Assembly: GCF_031877795.1 (NCBI RefSeq)
Contig: NC_133954.1
Span: 7,593,256 to 7,657,255 of the forward strand
Source: Strix aluco
Taxonomy: Eukaryota; Chordata; Aves; Strigiformes; Strigidae
Direction of reading: 5' to 3'
DNA length: 64,000 nt
Positions within the stretch are counted from its first letter, which is position 1, and each line of letters opens with the position of its first letter. Shown piece after piece: positions 20,806-34,573 of this stretch. A program made the position numbers and the translations under genes. The notes beneath the pieces were generated by a model. The model searched no databases. It was not told the origin of the DNA and saw nothing but the letters and a program-made list of their open reading frames with translations.

Positions 20806-21857
20806 CTTTTCCAGAACATTAATTTCAGTATTGCTGGCTGATCTTGGGGAGAAATGGCACACTTCTCTCCAAGGAGAGGACTAGTCGTAGAATTATGTTA
20901 GTTCTTTGGTGTGGCCTGGAAAGATCCCTGGATTAAAGGCCGGTGTTGAAGACCACCCTCTCTTCTGACTGCTCGTATGGTTTTTCCAGAACTGGGTTGG
21001 TGGAGCAGCCAGTTGGACGTTGTGCCGTTAAGGTCATGTGTGTGACCACCGAGATGTGTCACATCCTTCATCCCAGCCCTTCTAAACCAGAAGCAACTCT
21101 TGGCATATGTCAAAGTTTACAGGAAACCTGTTTAACCAGTGGGGCCCCAATGAATTCTTTTCATCCCCTCCGCTAATGAAGGAAGGGGACCCTCTGCTGC
21201 TAAAACCATGCCAAGGTTGTGTGACAACGGCTTCTAAACGTTGAAAGGGCCCTTGTTAATTAACCACCATCATGGTGAGCCTTCGAACACCCGCTCCTGG
21301 GCACAGGCTGGCTCCCCAGTGTTGTACGGGGAGGAGTTATTACCATAATGATGCCTTCAGAGTTGGAGAGCAAAATTCTCCAAAGAGCAAACTTTACACA
21401 TGAAAGCATGTTTCTACCAGCTGTCGCTTGGTCTCCATCTGTTCTGTGGCTTTGGCCTTTTGCCCCTCCAGATGGGATCTTGATCTCTTTCCTGAGCGGC
21501 TGTTGCAAGTCTCTCTCTCTCTCCATCCCCTGCTTCCTCCACCCCTCCAGCATTTCTTTACAACTTTTTTGGCCTCAAATTTGGTTTTCATTAATCTTAC
21601 TATCCTATAGTTCTACTCAAACAACACGTTTATTGCAAAATTAAACCTGAGGCTATTAAAGGGTTTTTCTCTGTCACCTTCACCTCTTTGCAAACTTCCA
21701 TTGTCTTAAAGGTCAAGTGATAAGTAGCAAACAAACATGTTCTCAGTAGAGAAGCCTGAAGTAAAAGCTCCTGTGACTTAACTACTGCCTGACAAACACC
21801 ATGCACTGGCATCTTCTGCCTTCCCTGAAGACAGTCACACTTCCCAGTATCTCTAAG

Positions 21858-21965
21858 GTAATGAATACTATTTCCACTTTATAAAAGGGAGCAGAGAAAT
21901 TTCATGACTTGTTCATGAACACTGTGGCAGAGATAAGAATTATCTTCTGTGTGATTTAATCATAA
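21858..21965 (-). repeat. MIR/CORE-SINE-like relic
   Basis: ATTTCCACTTTATAAAAGGGAGCAGAGAAATTTCATGACTTG followed by GTGGCAGAGATAAGAAT follows the order of the antisense MIR body (CCATTTTACAGATGAGG, CACAGAG, AAGTGACTTG, GTGGCAGAGC). It is diverged and the borders are approximate. Confidence 0.45.
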
Positions 21966-22605
21966 AACTATCTTTGCTCTCTGTTTATAGGACTTGTATT
22001 CCTCTCTCTCAGCACTATCTTAAACTTAATCAATTCTCAAACTCAGCTACCAAAAGCAGCAGAAGTATTCTAGGCGAGCTCTCAATTCTATTAGTTTTGC
22101 AGACTTGTTTTCCCTTCCATTAAATTAGTAATCTAATGTAGGAATAGACCCAGCTCCCACATCACTGTGCAAATACAAACACCTGAAAAATGCATTATAA
22201 ATCACTGACTCCCTCAACCATCCACTTCCTTGTGATAATCTTGGAATTTCTGTTCAAACATGTCGCCTGTTAAGAATATTTGAGTCATTGCTGTTACAAA
22301 CTACTCTGTTCTAGCGAGTGTGCTACAAATCAAAAGGGAAATAGCTCTGTTTTGATTCCACAGAAGCAGAATTGTTTATTAGCAATAATTCTATACTGAC
22401 TAAAGCTCTTGAGAAAGTATATGATCAGAAACTACGGGAGTGAGATAGCAGCAGCCTTTCTCCGCTGTGCTGTCAGTCTGTTATCGGTGATCTCCTTTTT
22501 ATTTACAGCATCTCAAGCCAAATTGCCTTTTCTGTGTACAGAGACTGCTCTTCTGAACTCTTCTCCCCCTTTTGCCCCAAGTCTAGGTGTAGCTTTACTG
22601 AGTCT

Positions 22606-22668
22606 TAAAGAAAAAAACACCAAAACCAAAAAAAAAACCCCACAAAAACAACCAAAAAACAAAGACTT
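22606..22668. repeat. A/C-rich low-complexity tract
   Basis: An almost pure A plus C strand (runs of A joined by CC, CCCC and CAC). A similar tract lies at 36929-36990. Confidence 0.85.
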
Positions 22669-25600
22669 TGTTAATTCTTTTCTTAACCACTAAAAAGAAG
22701 CCACTGTAGTTTCAAGGGAACTTGCTCAAAGCCCCAGGTCTGTCCCCTTGCCCACACTGCAGCAGCCTAGAGGACCAGCAGAAAGAATGAAGCTGGGAGC
22801 TTCCCAGGGTCTATTTTCTAAGCCAAGATCTGTCTTTACCAATATCTTCAACTTGTCTGTATTCAGAGCACAGATTTAAAGATCAGTCTGCCAAGAAGAA
22901 AGAAAATAAAGGAGATTTTTCTCTCTCCTGATTGCTGCAGACTCCCTTGACCCACTTTAGCTCTAAAGCCTGTTCCTGGTATTGCTCCAACTTGGTTCTT
23001 GCTGCACCTCTGACTCTTAGTCAATACGAATTTCTTAAAACAAAGGCAGCTTTTGTACCTACCTTGAGTCTGAATCCTTTGGATTTCCTTGGACAGCTTG
23101 CTGTCTTCTCTCCAGACCTCACGTACTGCGAGATCCCAGAGGAGGCTACAAAAGCAATTCAAGAAGCTATTTTCAAATCAGCACTGGCTTTTCTTGGACA
23201 GTTTTAACAACGCTGCCACAAAGCAGGTCCCCAGCACGGAGCTGCCGGGAGGATTGCTGTAATAACTCTCCCCAGTGACAGACTGGTTACCACATTTTGA
23301 GAAGCCTGCCTGGTGGCTTTTGGTATGTTGCTGCTCGAGTTCAGCTGTCTCTAAATAAAGACAAGTAAACTCCAAAGGAACTGGGTTAGGATCCAGTAAA
23401 GTTTTCATCTCCTGTGTTACTTTTTCCAATTAGAAATGGTAGCTCCTCTTCGAGGCATCTTTTGCAGAAGGATAATTTCGTTTAATAGTTTTTTGGCTTT
23501 GTTCTCTTTTTTTTTTATAAACAGCTCAAGTGTCTTCAGAGGCAATGCTTGAATTTCTGGTGAAGTGTCAGGAAAGGCTTTCTGTCTTCAAGTAAGAGAT
23601 TAGTAACCAACAAAGTGTTGACAGAACTTACTCTAGTTTATCTAGATACTGCATAACACCCAGGGTATGGCTGTGCAAAGGAATTCTTAACTACTGCTGG
23701 CAAGTTATATTTTGCTTACTCAAAGAAGGAAGTGTTCCGTGGTAGCATGTGCACCTGTAAACATTTTCGAGGTTTCAGGGAATTAAAGCACAGCGCCCAG
23801 GTTCTCCACCAACTGGGCTTCACCAGTTCTGCTATGACTCAGTTTGTGTGTCTGTTTTTTTTCCTAGACATTCTCCAGTTTATTAAAGGGTGCAAATCTA
23901 GTTAAATAAAAACCACTACCTTGTTCTTTTTAGTCCTGTGTGCTTGATCTGTCTTTCCCAGCCTGTAAGCAAGCAATATTTTGTGATAATGCCATATTTT
24001 CCAAAATGAAAAGTTTTTGTAAAGTGTAAAACATCGCCATTCGCAGCCAAGATGGTGGGTGCTTTGAACACCCCCTGGGTAATGTTTGGAGTTTGGGTTG
24101 ACTTGCCAAGGAGTTACTAAAGGGAACACCTGTGGTTTGCTCCTTCCTTCACAGAGGTGACTGGTCTTTCTCTGAGTAGAAGAGGAAGGGATATCAGTTG
24201 AGCAGGAGATTAGTTAATTAAGTGCCTTAGACAAAGCCCTGCAAGTGCAAAACATGAAAGTTAGACTGAGAAGTTATGAAGAGATTCCATTTTCTTCTAC
24301 TTTTTGTTGGCTCCAGAGTCCCAACCCTGAGTCCGTTTATGACTCAGCCAGTTACCAGCAGGGGGAACCCTTATTTCAATCATTTTCAAGAAATAAAGGA
24401 GAAAAACAACCAAAAAAGCAGCTCCTGTTTAATTAGCGATATAACTGTACTTCTAGAGTCTTTGTGCTTACAGTAAAAACATAATGTGGAAATAAGGTCT
24501 TCCTCCATTTTTATTCTGTTTCTTTTTGACCGTCAGCAGAAGCGAAGTCGTTAGAAGCTTTAAGACAATCCCCATCTCTTCTGCAGAACAGCCTTCGTTA
24601 CAAATAGCATCAGTATAAAGAAGTATGTGCACACCTGCATGTCCTCGTGTCCTCATGTAACACAAACAGCTGGCGTCCTGCACAGCAGCAGCCACTGGCG
24701 TCACAGTCGACAGTTTTGAAAACATTTCTGCCAGAATTCTCCTAGGAACCTTGTCAGTTCTTGGAGGTTCCAGGGAGATGAGAATAAACAGATTACATTG
24801 CTGCAGTGTTTGTGCCTGTTGTCCCTCCAGGAGGAACTCGTTGATGTATCAGCTAAGAAAGGTGAAGTTTTATTTCATAGCTAACTGAGGCACGGCATCC
24901 GCAGGGGGGAAAACTTGGCAGCTGTGTTCCTTTTCCTTTCATCTTCCTTGTTTTTACGAGCTCCTTCTGCAACTCCATCAGCAGATGTTTAAAAAAACCC
25001 AAATGTTTAGAGAGCGCATAGAATAAGGTAGATGATACCGTGTGCGTGTATATTTTGTAGAGGTGGATATAATTGTGTAACACTGATAATTTTCTGGTCA
25101 CAGGATAGTAAAGACTCATACTCAAATGACAACAATTTAAGGGACAAGGAAGTTACTGAAATCAATGAATTGCCAGTCTTGAAGATACCACTTAAAAACC
25201 CAACCCTAACGGTCATTCTTCAAGAATAACTAGGATTTATGCTGTGCCACTCGGTTAAAAGTTGCTGATTATTCTGCATCAGAGGATAAAAAAGAAAATA
25301 AATCAGAGTTTATCCTCTTCCACAGTCTTGCAAAGGAAATAGGAATTCCTAACAGATTTCATGGACTGAAAAGCACATGAGAATCAAAATAGCACCCATC
25401 AGGGAAAACACATGCTAGCTTTAGAGTCCCACTTCAGCATGTAGTAGGTTTATGCTGACTAGTAGTAGGAAGTTTGTAAGGCTGATAGGGGTGGGAGATG
25501 CATTTGAAATAGATCCTCTATAATAAACAGTTTCACATTTACAGTTCGTAAGTAATAGATCTGCAGCAACAGGAATGCAAGTAAAGAACAGCAAAACCAG

Positions 25601-28600
25601 TAATTGCCTCAGACTGAAACGGAGACAGTCAGCTGTTGTTGTGTGTCACACTGGAATGAGGTATTTGGTTTAAATATTTTAAGGAAAAAATGAAGATGAA
25701 GACTGCATTTAAGGCTTCAGAATTCAATTAGCAAAAATGGTCATATGGCTTTTTTTTTTCCTTTCTCTTGCTGTGCTTTTCCACAGTGCTTGCAATGTCA
25801 CTTTCATTCTTTCAGTCTATTTATGCACATAGAGGATCCTGAATGCTTTTCATACCTTCTTCATCACCACATTTCAGCTACTTTGGTAAGCCCACAGCCT
25901 ATTTCTGAAGTTTTTATCAGCAATTAACGTGTGTTGAAGAAAAAAACTGTTCAGAAGACGGCATGGTTTTCATACACAGTACTCGTTGAAATCCTGACTC
26001 ATTCAGCAGAGATGTTTTGCTAGGAGAATGCAGGACCAGCCTGCCAGAGTCTGGGATGGTGGTGTGTTTTTTTCCTGGAAGTAGGTTCAGGCCCTTTACC
26101 GGGTCTTCAGTTACTCCACGAGCAGCACGGACGTGCAGCATCAGGCACTCCCAGGAGTGGTTCTATTAGCACAGGCCAGATGCTGAAGAATCCATAAAAG
26201 TTAAAATCCAGCCAGGTCAGTCATGGAAACCTTCCATCGCTTGGAATGAGTACGAAGTCTTTTGTTTGACTGAAACTTGAAAATGGGAATGAAATATTTT
26301 AACAGGCATCCATAATTCTGGGGACAGCAAGGACAGATTTCCATAAGGGTCCTTGTACACTGCGATTTGCTTTGCAGGACCAGCACCCCACCCTTTAATC
26401 AAATGTTGTTGCAATTTCCCCTTTATAACAGCCAGTTTAAAGACACTAAGGAATCTTGCAGCAGCCCTGGAACATGAGCAGAGGGCATACTAGGCCCATC
26501 TGTAATGGCCTCTTCCCACTGATAGCAGAGAACTGTCCTCCAAAGGACAATTTCCCACCTAAAATTAAACATTACAAGGCAATAAAAATCTCAACCCTCT
26601 CAAGTACACTCAAAACAGTAGGGATCATTGTCTCCAGTTTCTGAGGGAGTGGAAAAAGTAGCGTTGAATTTGTGTCCTCTGGCAGCATGACTGCCTGACA
26701 TTCATTAGCTAAACTTCTAAAAATCACTTCTCAGAACAATGCAAATGGTTTTCCAGGCAAAGGCTGCCTCTCTTATTCCTTATCAGCTTTGAGGAGCTGA
26801 GGCTGCTTTCCAGACAAATTTGCTGCCTGCTCTGATTTAGTTTATTCTCAGAATTACAGCGTCACGTTCTCCCAAGGTCTTAAGAGATCTCATTCATTGA
26901 ACGTGATAGGCTATAATTTGTTAATTAGTTTTACAGTGAATGTGGCAGGAAAAACCAAAATCCTTGTTTTGGGATTAAGAAACACCACCAGTTTGGATTA
27001 GCAGGTTCTGCCCCTGCCTTAGGACCCGTGTGGCAATCCAATAACCCAAAGTGGTTCAATGATTGCTAAGTTTTTTATTTTTGTATGAACAGCTAGACTA
27101 GATCTGCAGAAAGGGAGTGTTCACAGCCACCCCTGGGGAGATGTAAAACCTGGATCTGAACACACTAAATACATCTGAATTACCAACTTCTCTAAATAAT
27201 GAGGCCTGGGATATATCAAGTTGGGCACTTTAAATTAGTGCGTAGTTTTGACATAAGCTTTATTTTCCCTGGTTTGATAAATTCTAAGATTTTCTTTTCC
27301 CCTCTTGTCTAATACAGATGTATATAATACCCGTGAAGCGTATTATCACTTAAAATCACAGGGTACCAGTTAAGATGGCTTCATTGATATTTCTAAGCAG
27401 CAAGACACTATTATCTGATAATTGAGGAAATGCCCATTATTTTTGCAGTCAGTAAATACTTTAGGAAGTGTGAGTTACATAAAGCTTGCGAACCGATACA
27501 GGAGGCAACATTTAATTTTATTTTTTATCTAACATTTCTACATTTAATCATGTATAAACTTACCCAGTCACAGAAAGGGACAGCACAGTCCAGTGCAAAA
27601 AGGTTCTGTAAGTGCTGGAATGAGCAGTGCCTGGTTTCCTCCAGATTTGAGGGTTGTGGCTGATTGTGGTTCCCATGTCAGCTTTCTCCACAGCATATTC
27701 ACAGAGTTTCTCCCCCATGCGGATGCGTTTATGAAACTGGAGTGTAATGTCTTTGAGCACTTGGGGAGGTCCCTTTTCTCCGGGCAACCCCTACTTTAAC
27801 GGAATGTGGTAGAACACAATGAACTTTGTGACTCCTTTTTTTTAATTCGGTTGGAAAATGCTGCTGAATTAGAAGTTACTGAGGGCAGGAGGATAGCAAC
27901 ATCGACAACATAAGCTTTGTCTCTAGGAAATCAGGTTAAAGATAATGGGATCGTGCAATTAAAGACTACAGCATACAGCTCTCTACAATAGGACCAAAAT
28001 ATTGCATGGACAACCTTACTTTTTGTTGGTCCTCATGACTCCTGAACGCTTGGTTTTGAAATCACTGTTCTAGAAAACAATTTTCTACGCAATAACTGAG
28101 TGCATCTTCAAATGAAATTAAACATCTGAATACTCATTACTGCCATTTTGGTTGCAGTAACTTAATGCCAGGACATTGCTAATGAGAAGGCAAAAACAAA
28201 GGACTGATTAGCTCTACATTAAGCAGTTCAGTTCTGTAAGAATGTTCTAGAGTAGCAATATTTAAGTCATAATACTTGCTAAAATTTATGCAATAAAGTA
28301 CATATTGACAGCTAATATTAATCTTCATCATTGTGTTGAAAGTTTAGAGAGCTCTCCTCTTTTCCACCAGCATTAAAAAATAGAATAAGACTAAACTGTC
28401 ATCTAGTTATAAATCCTGATGCTGAGCAATTGAAAAATTATTAGTTTGTGGATATGTTAAAAACCCTGCTTTTCCCTTAACTGTTATTCCCTGCGAGGTC
28501 CAGACTGAAAATGCATTTTTATGTTGTTTTTTTTTTTACTACATCACTTCTCTTCATTGTTGTTCCCTACTTTTTTCTTACTTGATTTACTTCCTCTTTT

Positions 28601-29875
28601 TTTTATTATTTTTGCAGCTGTTTGAGCCCTTTATGCTCATTCATCCTTCCATACTCTGTTATACAGAGTGAATCTTACCCTCAATTTTCAAGTCTTTTGT
28701 CCAATTATCTCTCTGTACCTGTAGAAGGGGAAAACAGGAGTGATAAAAACCTTCAGATGCTGTTGCAGTCCGTTCCCACTTCTCCACCGAGGAAGATTGC
28801 TGTGATAATATTGAAGATTAATTCTTGTTTGTGGAGAAAAGCTGGTTTGAATAAATCAGAGGACTTTTGACAATGTTCTGAGCTCCTCCACTCTGCAGGT
28901 GCTAGCAGAGTTAACAGTGTCTTGGAGAAAGGAAAATAATTTCACAGACCATTAGGGCTGGTGGGAAGCAGCAGGATCAGGTTTTAATGAATACAGGATC
29001 AAAAGCATCTTAAAGCAAACCAGCACTGAAAACAAGAGCAGGCTCATCAGGGAAGACAGGAGATGCTTCTAACGAGAAACAAAGCACCAACTCAAAGACA
29101 TTAGGGAGTCACTTTCTCACAATAGTGCATTTTAAAGTATAATTTCCTCTTCTAAAAAATTAGCTTTGGTACTTTTCCAATACATGTAAAAATAGCACTA
29201 TGAACAGATTCCCTGCAATTAAAATCTTCAAGTCAGAGTTTTTCCAAAGGAGGTCACGATTTTTTAAACCATGTTTGTTTTCTCACAAGTAAAAATACTT
29301 TTTAATCACAACAATGACTAAGTTAAGTTTCTTACAGTGTTCTGAAGTCAGGAAAGCAAATTCTGACAAGAAATATGCCTAGCAGTAAGCTCAGACCTGG
29401 GAATGGTTTGTATGTGAAAAAGGAGACTATCCCACCACTACCAGCAGGCACTTTCTCACAGAAGTGCTGGTTGTTATTGTGGTTTCTACTGAATTTAATG
29501 TTGTGTATGTGGTGGCTGTACTAGAGCGAATTTACCCCTTCATGCTCCAAGGGACACGTAGGTGCTACTGGATCCAAAGGGAGGAAGGGAGGAGCTAATT
29601 GCCAAAGTGCTCAGGCAATGACAGTTCTGAGCACATGCATAACCTGAACCTGGCAACGCTTCAGTGAACTTTCAGGTCAGAAAGGGCAGTACCTGAAAAA
29701 TTTGAGTACCTGTAATTTTATATATCTGTTGAAAAATAATTGTTTTCAGTCATAGTTTTGAATCTGGATGTGTAAAATCCATCTAATTCCTATACTCTCT
29801 GGATTTATGCTCTGAAACTGGAAGCAACCAGTTTCCCAAATCTGTCCGTTGTTTTTTGTTTTTTTTTTTTAAATA

Positions 29876-30000
29876 TGACTAAGCTGCTTAACTTCTCTAT
29901 ACTTTTAAAGGTTTTAAAAGATGGGTAATATTTAACTTACCATCCTACTCCATGCAACACTGAAGATTACTTAATTTATAGTGAAGGAAAAGTGAGGATA
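29876..30000 (+). repeat. MIR/CORE-SINE-like relic
   Basis: GCTGCTTAACTTCTCTATAC, AAAAGATGGGTAATATTTAAC and CTGAAGATTACTTAATTTAT follow the order of the MIR consensus (CACTTAACCTCTCTGTGCC, TAAAATGGGGATAATA, GTGAGGATTAAATGAG). This is the best of the MIR-like matches in the window. Confidence 0.5.
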
Positions 30001-32433
30001 CTGGACTCAGTATCTACCTTAGTACTTGGTGTTCTGTTGCAAATTAAATTTTGAGGAAAAGGGATGCAAACGAAAAAAGCTCACCAGTTTCCTTTCCCTG
30101 GAGGATGCTCAGACTTACGTGGTTCAAAGAAGCCAGTATCTCAGAAGCTTTTCCTTTCATCACAAACCATATCAGCACTTACTGTCCTCTAGCGTGCTCT
30201 GCTAGTGCCAAAGCTTAGACTCCTTTGACAAGAGAAATAATAACGTAGGCTTTGTGCTGGGCTAGGTGAGAGCATGACATTTTCAAGATGGAGATGCCCT
30301 GGCAGAAGTCAGACTGGAATGATAACATATTAGATACTAGATTTTTAATTGGCTATAACACAAATATTACTATTTCACAATGAAACCATAAAAGCCTATA
30401 ATATCAAGATTCTTTTTATGTCTTAAATCTAAAATAAAGAGTTAACCATATCCTCAAGCCAAGGAATGATTCCATTACTGTTTGTGAATATACCACAGCA
30501 TTCCTTTTGTGTTACATATGGAAAATGAGTTATATAGATGTCTCACTGGTGTAAGGAGAGGTGAATCAAGCAACTTCAATGTCTGTGTGACTGTTGCGTC
30601 TATAAAAGCCTCATTAAGTCTCCCCAGTGATTGGAGATGGGTTTTGTTTAGAAGGGTTTTGTTTGTTTTTGTAACAAAGATAGCAAATACAGGAAATAAT
30701 TAAATAACTGTGTTTTCATACTCTCCTGATCATCAGGCGCCTATATGAGATTTTAATTAGTGCTGCATTTTCAATAACTCTGTATCCGTACGTGTTGCAG
30801 ATTCTTTCCTGGATAACAGGGAGATAATTATGAGAATCCTGTTTTTCAGTCTCTCACTAAAGGGATGGCTGATATATTTAATCATGATGTAGAAATGCTG
30901 GCAGCTTTTTCTGAGTTCAGCCTCTCTCTAATTACATTTCTAGATTTTTAGTAAATTGAAAGGGAAAACGTAGGAACAAAATAATTAAAACTAAAGAGGA
31001 AGTGAATATTAAAAAGCAGGAGCTATTTAAAATTCTTGCACACAACTCTTTCACAGACATCAGTTTAATCAGCTTCACATAAAAATCAAACTTACATATG
31101 CACAAAAGTAACACCTCCAAACCTATATGTACATTACCATTTACTGGTTCTTTTCATGCAGAAAAAACCACCTGTCTTTTATCATTCAGACGATACTGAG
31201 AATTATACCCAAAGTGAACGCATTTGAGAATTTGGTACTCTCACATGCACAGTAGTGTCAAAACACACACACATCAGCATATCCCCAGGCAAGTTTTCAA
31301 GGTTTGAGCAGTACCTGCACCTAGGAATTGTCCTGTAATTTTATTACAGAATTGTATTAAAGACAGAAGGTGATAGGGATTGTGAAGAATAAGTGGCAAT
31401 ATTTCACTTCTATCCGCCACCGAGGAGGGTAGAACTGACCCTAAATAACTTTATCATATGGAGGAGAGGTGAAATTCGATCTTCATTTTCACAGATACCC
31501 AATTTAATTTTCCACTTCCTGGGAACAAGAGAATTTTGAGCAGGAGAACGTCATGAACTGTAAAAGAGGTTGACCTCCCTACTCCTAAGCGAGACATGGC
31601 CAGCGTTGAATTAAAGGAGACATTTCTGTTTGTTCTATCTAGAAAACCCTTGTATAGAGTCCGCAGCCTACGAGCTATAAGGGAGAATCTCTTTGTTTTT
31701 TCTAAAACTGGTGCTGTAATTTCCTTTTGTACTTCAACTAAAGAGGATAAACACATCAGTGAAAATCCACAGTTTATATTGGGAATACAAAATCCAGAAT
31801 AATGGACAGGGTATGAAAATGAGTTTCTAGGAGAAATGTGTAGCCAGACTAGGAATGCTAATACCAATTCTGTACTTCCCAAGAGGCAGTTTTATGGCAT
31901 TTCTTCATTACAATGCAGCATTACCTGCTGTTTTGTCACCATGGGCAGCAGTTTGTGAAATGAAGGAATGAAGCAGGGTCCAAGAATTGGTCATGACTTG
32001 GATGAGATACTTGCCAGGAAAACCCAGGACACTGCAGAAAATGTTAGCAATAAAACAGGCAATATTCTCTGAGTCAGTAGTGGACAAACGTGGCAGCCCA
32101 GTGTACAGGACCAATTGTGCTATGAGAAGCAGCATTTTTCATCTGAGACAATGAAATATAAGGGAAAAAGACTTTGCATCTTTCATTTAAATAAGTGTAG
32201 CTGTGGTATGTATTATGCAACCTGCCTCATTTGGTTATTGGGGTGCTTTGTGTGTAATTGTATTCATTCACTATAACGTGAGACTGAAGCTGGCAGGAAA
32301 GGCAGGCTAGCTCTGGATAAGCTTCTCTACAAACATTTAACTAATTAAGGACTACTAACAATGAAAATTTTGCTTCCCCTGGTTGCAAACCATTACAAAT
32401 TAGAGGAGAAGACCCACATGTAAACGAGATCTT

Positions 32434-32780
32434 AGGATCACAGGATGATTTGTGTTGGAAGGGACTCAAGACGTCACCTGGTCCAACCTGCTCAAAGCAG
32501 GATCACCTATGAGATCTGCCAAGGTTGCTCAGGGATTTAATCAGGCCTTGAAAACCTCCGATAGAGGCTGCATAATCTCTCTGGGCAACCTGTCAAAATC
32601 CTCATCTATGGTCATGATGAAAAAGTTTCTTCTATCTAGTCAAAACCACTCGGTTTTTTGTTTCTCATCCTCCTGCCATATACCACTATGAAGCACCTGG
32701 CTCCATTTGCTTGATAACCCTCTTGTAGGTACTCAAAGGTCTATGAAGTGTCCCTTAAAATTTTTGATCTAGGCCCCTGA
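32434..32780 (-). mobile_element. Old diverged CR1 LINE fragment (copy 7)
   Basis: GGATCACAGGATGATTTGTG, GGAAGGGACTCAAGACGTC and CTGGTCCAACCTGCTC are recognisable CR1 3' sequence in antisense, but far more diverged than the other copies, so the insertion is older. Confidence 0.85.
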
Positions 32781-33055
32781 ATGACAGGCATAAAGGATGT
32801 TTGCTTTATAATCCTTTTCTCAAAAGGTTAAAAAAAATGCTGTGGTTTGAGAAAAACTCACCAATCATCCTCAAACTTGGCAAAAAATTCACATTGTGCA
32901 GAGTGAGGTGAACCATTCTTCAAGCACTGGTGACCCACACACTGCAGTGGCCCATGACCCAGCCTGAAGTGAAAGAAGGGAGAAAAATCGTTTGTGTTTT
33001 TACTACACAAAAGCCCAAACCTCAAAGGAATGGGGGGGCAAGGTGAAATCAGGCC

Positions 33056-33642
33056 ACACAGAATCATCAAGGTTGGAAAAGATCTTGAAGCTCCTCCAGC
33101 CCAACCATGAACCTCGCCCTGACCGTTCCCAACTCCACCAGATCCCTCAGCGCTGGCTCAACCCGACTCTTCAACCCCTCCAGGGATGGGGACTCCCCCC
33201 CTGCCCTGGGCAGCCCATTCCAACGCCCAACAGCCCCTTCTGCAAAGAAATCCTTCCTAAGAGCCAGTCTGACCCTGCCCTGGCGCAGCTTGAGGCCATT
33301 CCCTCTTGTCCTGCCGCTGGGTCCTTGGCTCAAGAGACTCCTCCCCCCTCTCTGCACCCTCCTTTCAGGGAGTTGGAGAGGGCCATGAGGTCTCCCCTCA
33401 GCCTCCTCTTCTCCAGACTAAACCCCCCCAGGTCCCTCAGCCGCTCCCCATCAGACCTGTGCTCCAGACCCTGCACCAGCTCCGTTGCCCTTCTCTGGAC
33501 ACGCTCGAGTCATTCAATGGCCTTTTTGGAGTGAGGGGCCCAAAACTGAACCCACTCATCAAGGGGCGGCCCCACCAGTGCCGAGCACAGGGGTCAGATC
33601 CCTTCCCTGTCCCTGCTGGCCACGCTGTTGTTGGTGCAAGCC
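33056..33642 (-). mobile_element. CR1 LINE 3' fragment (copy 8) next to the SPOP CpG island
   Basis: Starts CACAGAATCATCAAGGTTGG and runs to about GTTGTTGGTGCAAG. It is close to copies 3 and 4 but keeps CAACCATG. It ends about 140 bases before the SPOP CpG island. Confidence 0.93.
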
Positions 33643-33862
33643 CACCACCACATCAAGAGAAACCTTCACCCTCTCATTTCCCCCAATGCTTCCTCCTTGG
33701 GTAAAGGGATTTTATCTCTCCCCTCAACCCTCACGCATCCCCAAGGGAAGCTGCACAAGAGGGAGGGCGGCCAAGTCCTCACAGCCCCCTGAGGGAAGCG
33801 CCGACGGGGCGCGCGCCACCACACTCGACGCCTCCTCCCCCGCCTACCTTGGCCCCGCCCCC

Positions 33863-33872
33863 GCGCATGCGC
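33863..33872 (+). promoter_or_regulatory. NRF1-type palindrome 1 (SPOP promoter)
   Basis: Perfect GCGCATGCGC at the 5' side of the CpG island. Confidence 0.7.
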
Positions 33873-34364
33873 CGTGCGCGGCCCCGCCCCGCTGCCGCCG
33901 GGGCGAGAGGCGGGGGCTGTGGGGAGCCCGGATGTGTTAGTTTAGGGCAGTTATAAGGAGACCGCAAGGGGACAGCAGGCAGCCGTAGCCTTTTCAGGTG
34001 AGGTGGGAGGGGTTGTGTGTGGGGGAAAGAAGCAAAAGGAACTGGGCGAGGACTGGAAACCTCCCCAGGGATGGGGGGAAGGTAGCGTCGTCGTTCTCCC
34101 TCCACCGCTTGCCTCTGCGAGGTGTGTGTGGGACAGTTCCCTTCTTCCTGCGGCGGCCCTGCCGCACGCCTGGGAGCTGAGAGAGACCCGCCCGGGCCTG
34201 CCCTCCCTCCTCCGCCGGCTGTTGAAATGGCACTGCGACAGGAGTCGCTCTTTGCCAAATAGCGAGCTGTGACACTGAGGGGACTCCGAGGCACACAGCG
34301 CATGCTCCGCCGCTCTGCCAGATTAGGAGCCGCGGGGAGGGGAGGTGGGCGGGGCTGCCCGAGC

Positions 34365-34374
34365 GCGCATGCGC
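34365..34374 (+). promoter_or_regulatory. NRF1-type palindrome 2 (SPOP promoter)
   Basis: Perfect GCGCATGCGC. A degenerate copy (GCGCATGCTC) lies at 34298-34307. Confidence 0.7.
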
Positions 34375-34395
34375 GATGGGGGAGCGGCGTTCGGG

Positions 34396-34405
34396 GCGCA
34401 TGCGC
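34396..34405 (+). promoter_or_regulatory. NRF1-type palindrome 3 (SPOP promoter)
   Basis: Perfect GCGCATGCGC, 31 bases (about three helical turns) after the previous one. Confidence 0.7.
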
Positions 34406-34466
34406 GGGAGCTGACCGGCGCGTGCGCGGGAGGCGGCAGGCGGTTGGGCGGCGAGCGGGGCGCCGC

Positions 34467-34476
34467 GCGCATGCGC
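34467..34476 (+). promoter_or_regulatory. NRF1-type palindrome 4 (SPOP promoter)
   Basis: Perfect GCGCATGCGC, followed by ACTGGTTGCCAGG. Confidence 0.7.
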
Positions 34477-34573
34477 ACTGGTTGCCAGGGAGGCGGCGGG
34501 GGGGTCGCAGCGCGCAGGCGCGGCCGGGAGGGGAGCGCTGGGAACAGCCATATCCTGGTGGCTCGGCAGCTCG

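Larger units (their letters stand above)
20806..33055. other. Intergenic region between SLC35B1 and SPOP
   Basis: About 12 kb, AT-rich, with no frame over 145 codons and none that I recognise. It contains an A/C-rich low-complexity tract (22606-22668), two MIR-like relics (21858-21965, 29876-30000) and an old CR1 (32434-32780). No tRNA, CpG island or conserved protein motif was seen. Confidence 0.75.

Noticed and set aside
31454-32135. Minus-strand frames of 142 and 75 codons in the intergenic region
   Set aside because: No recognisable protein family; adjacent frames do not form a gene model with splice sites.
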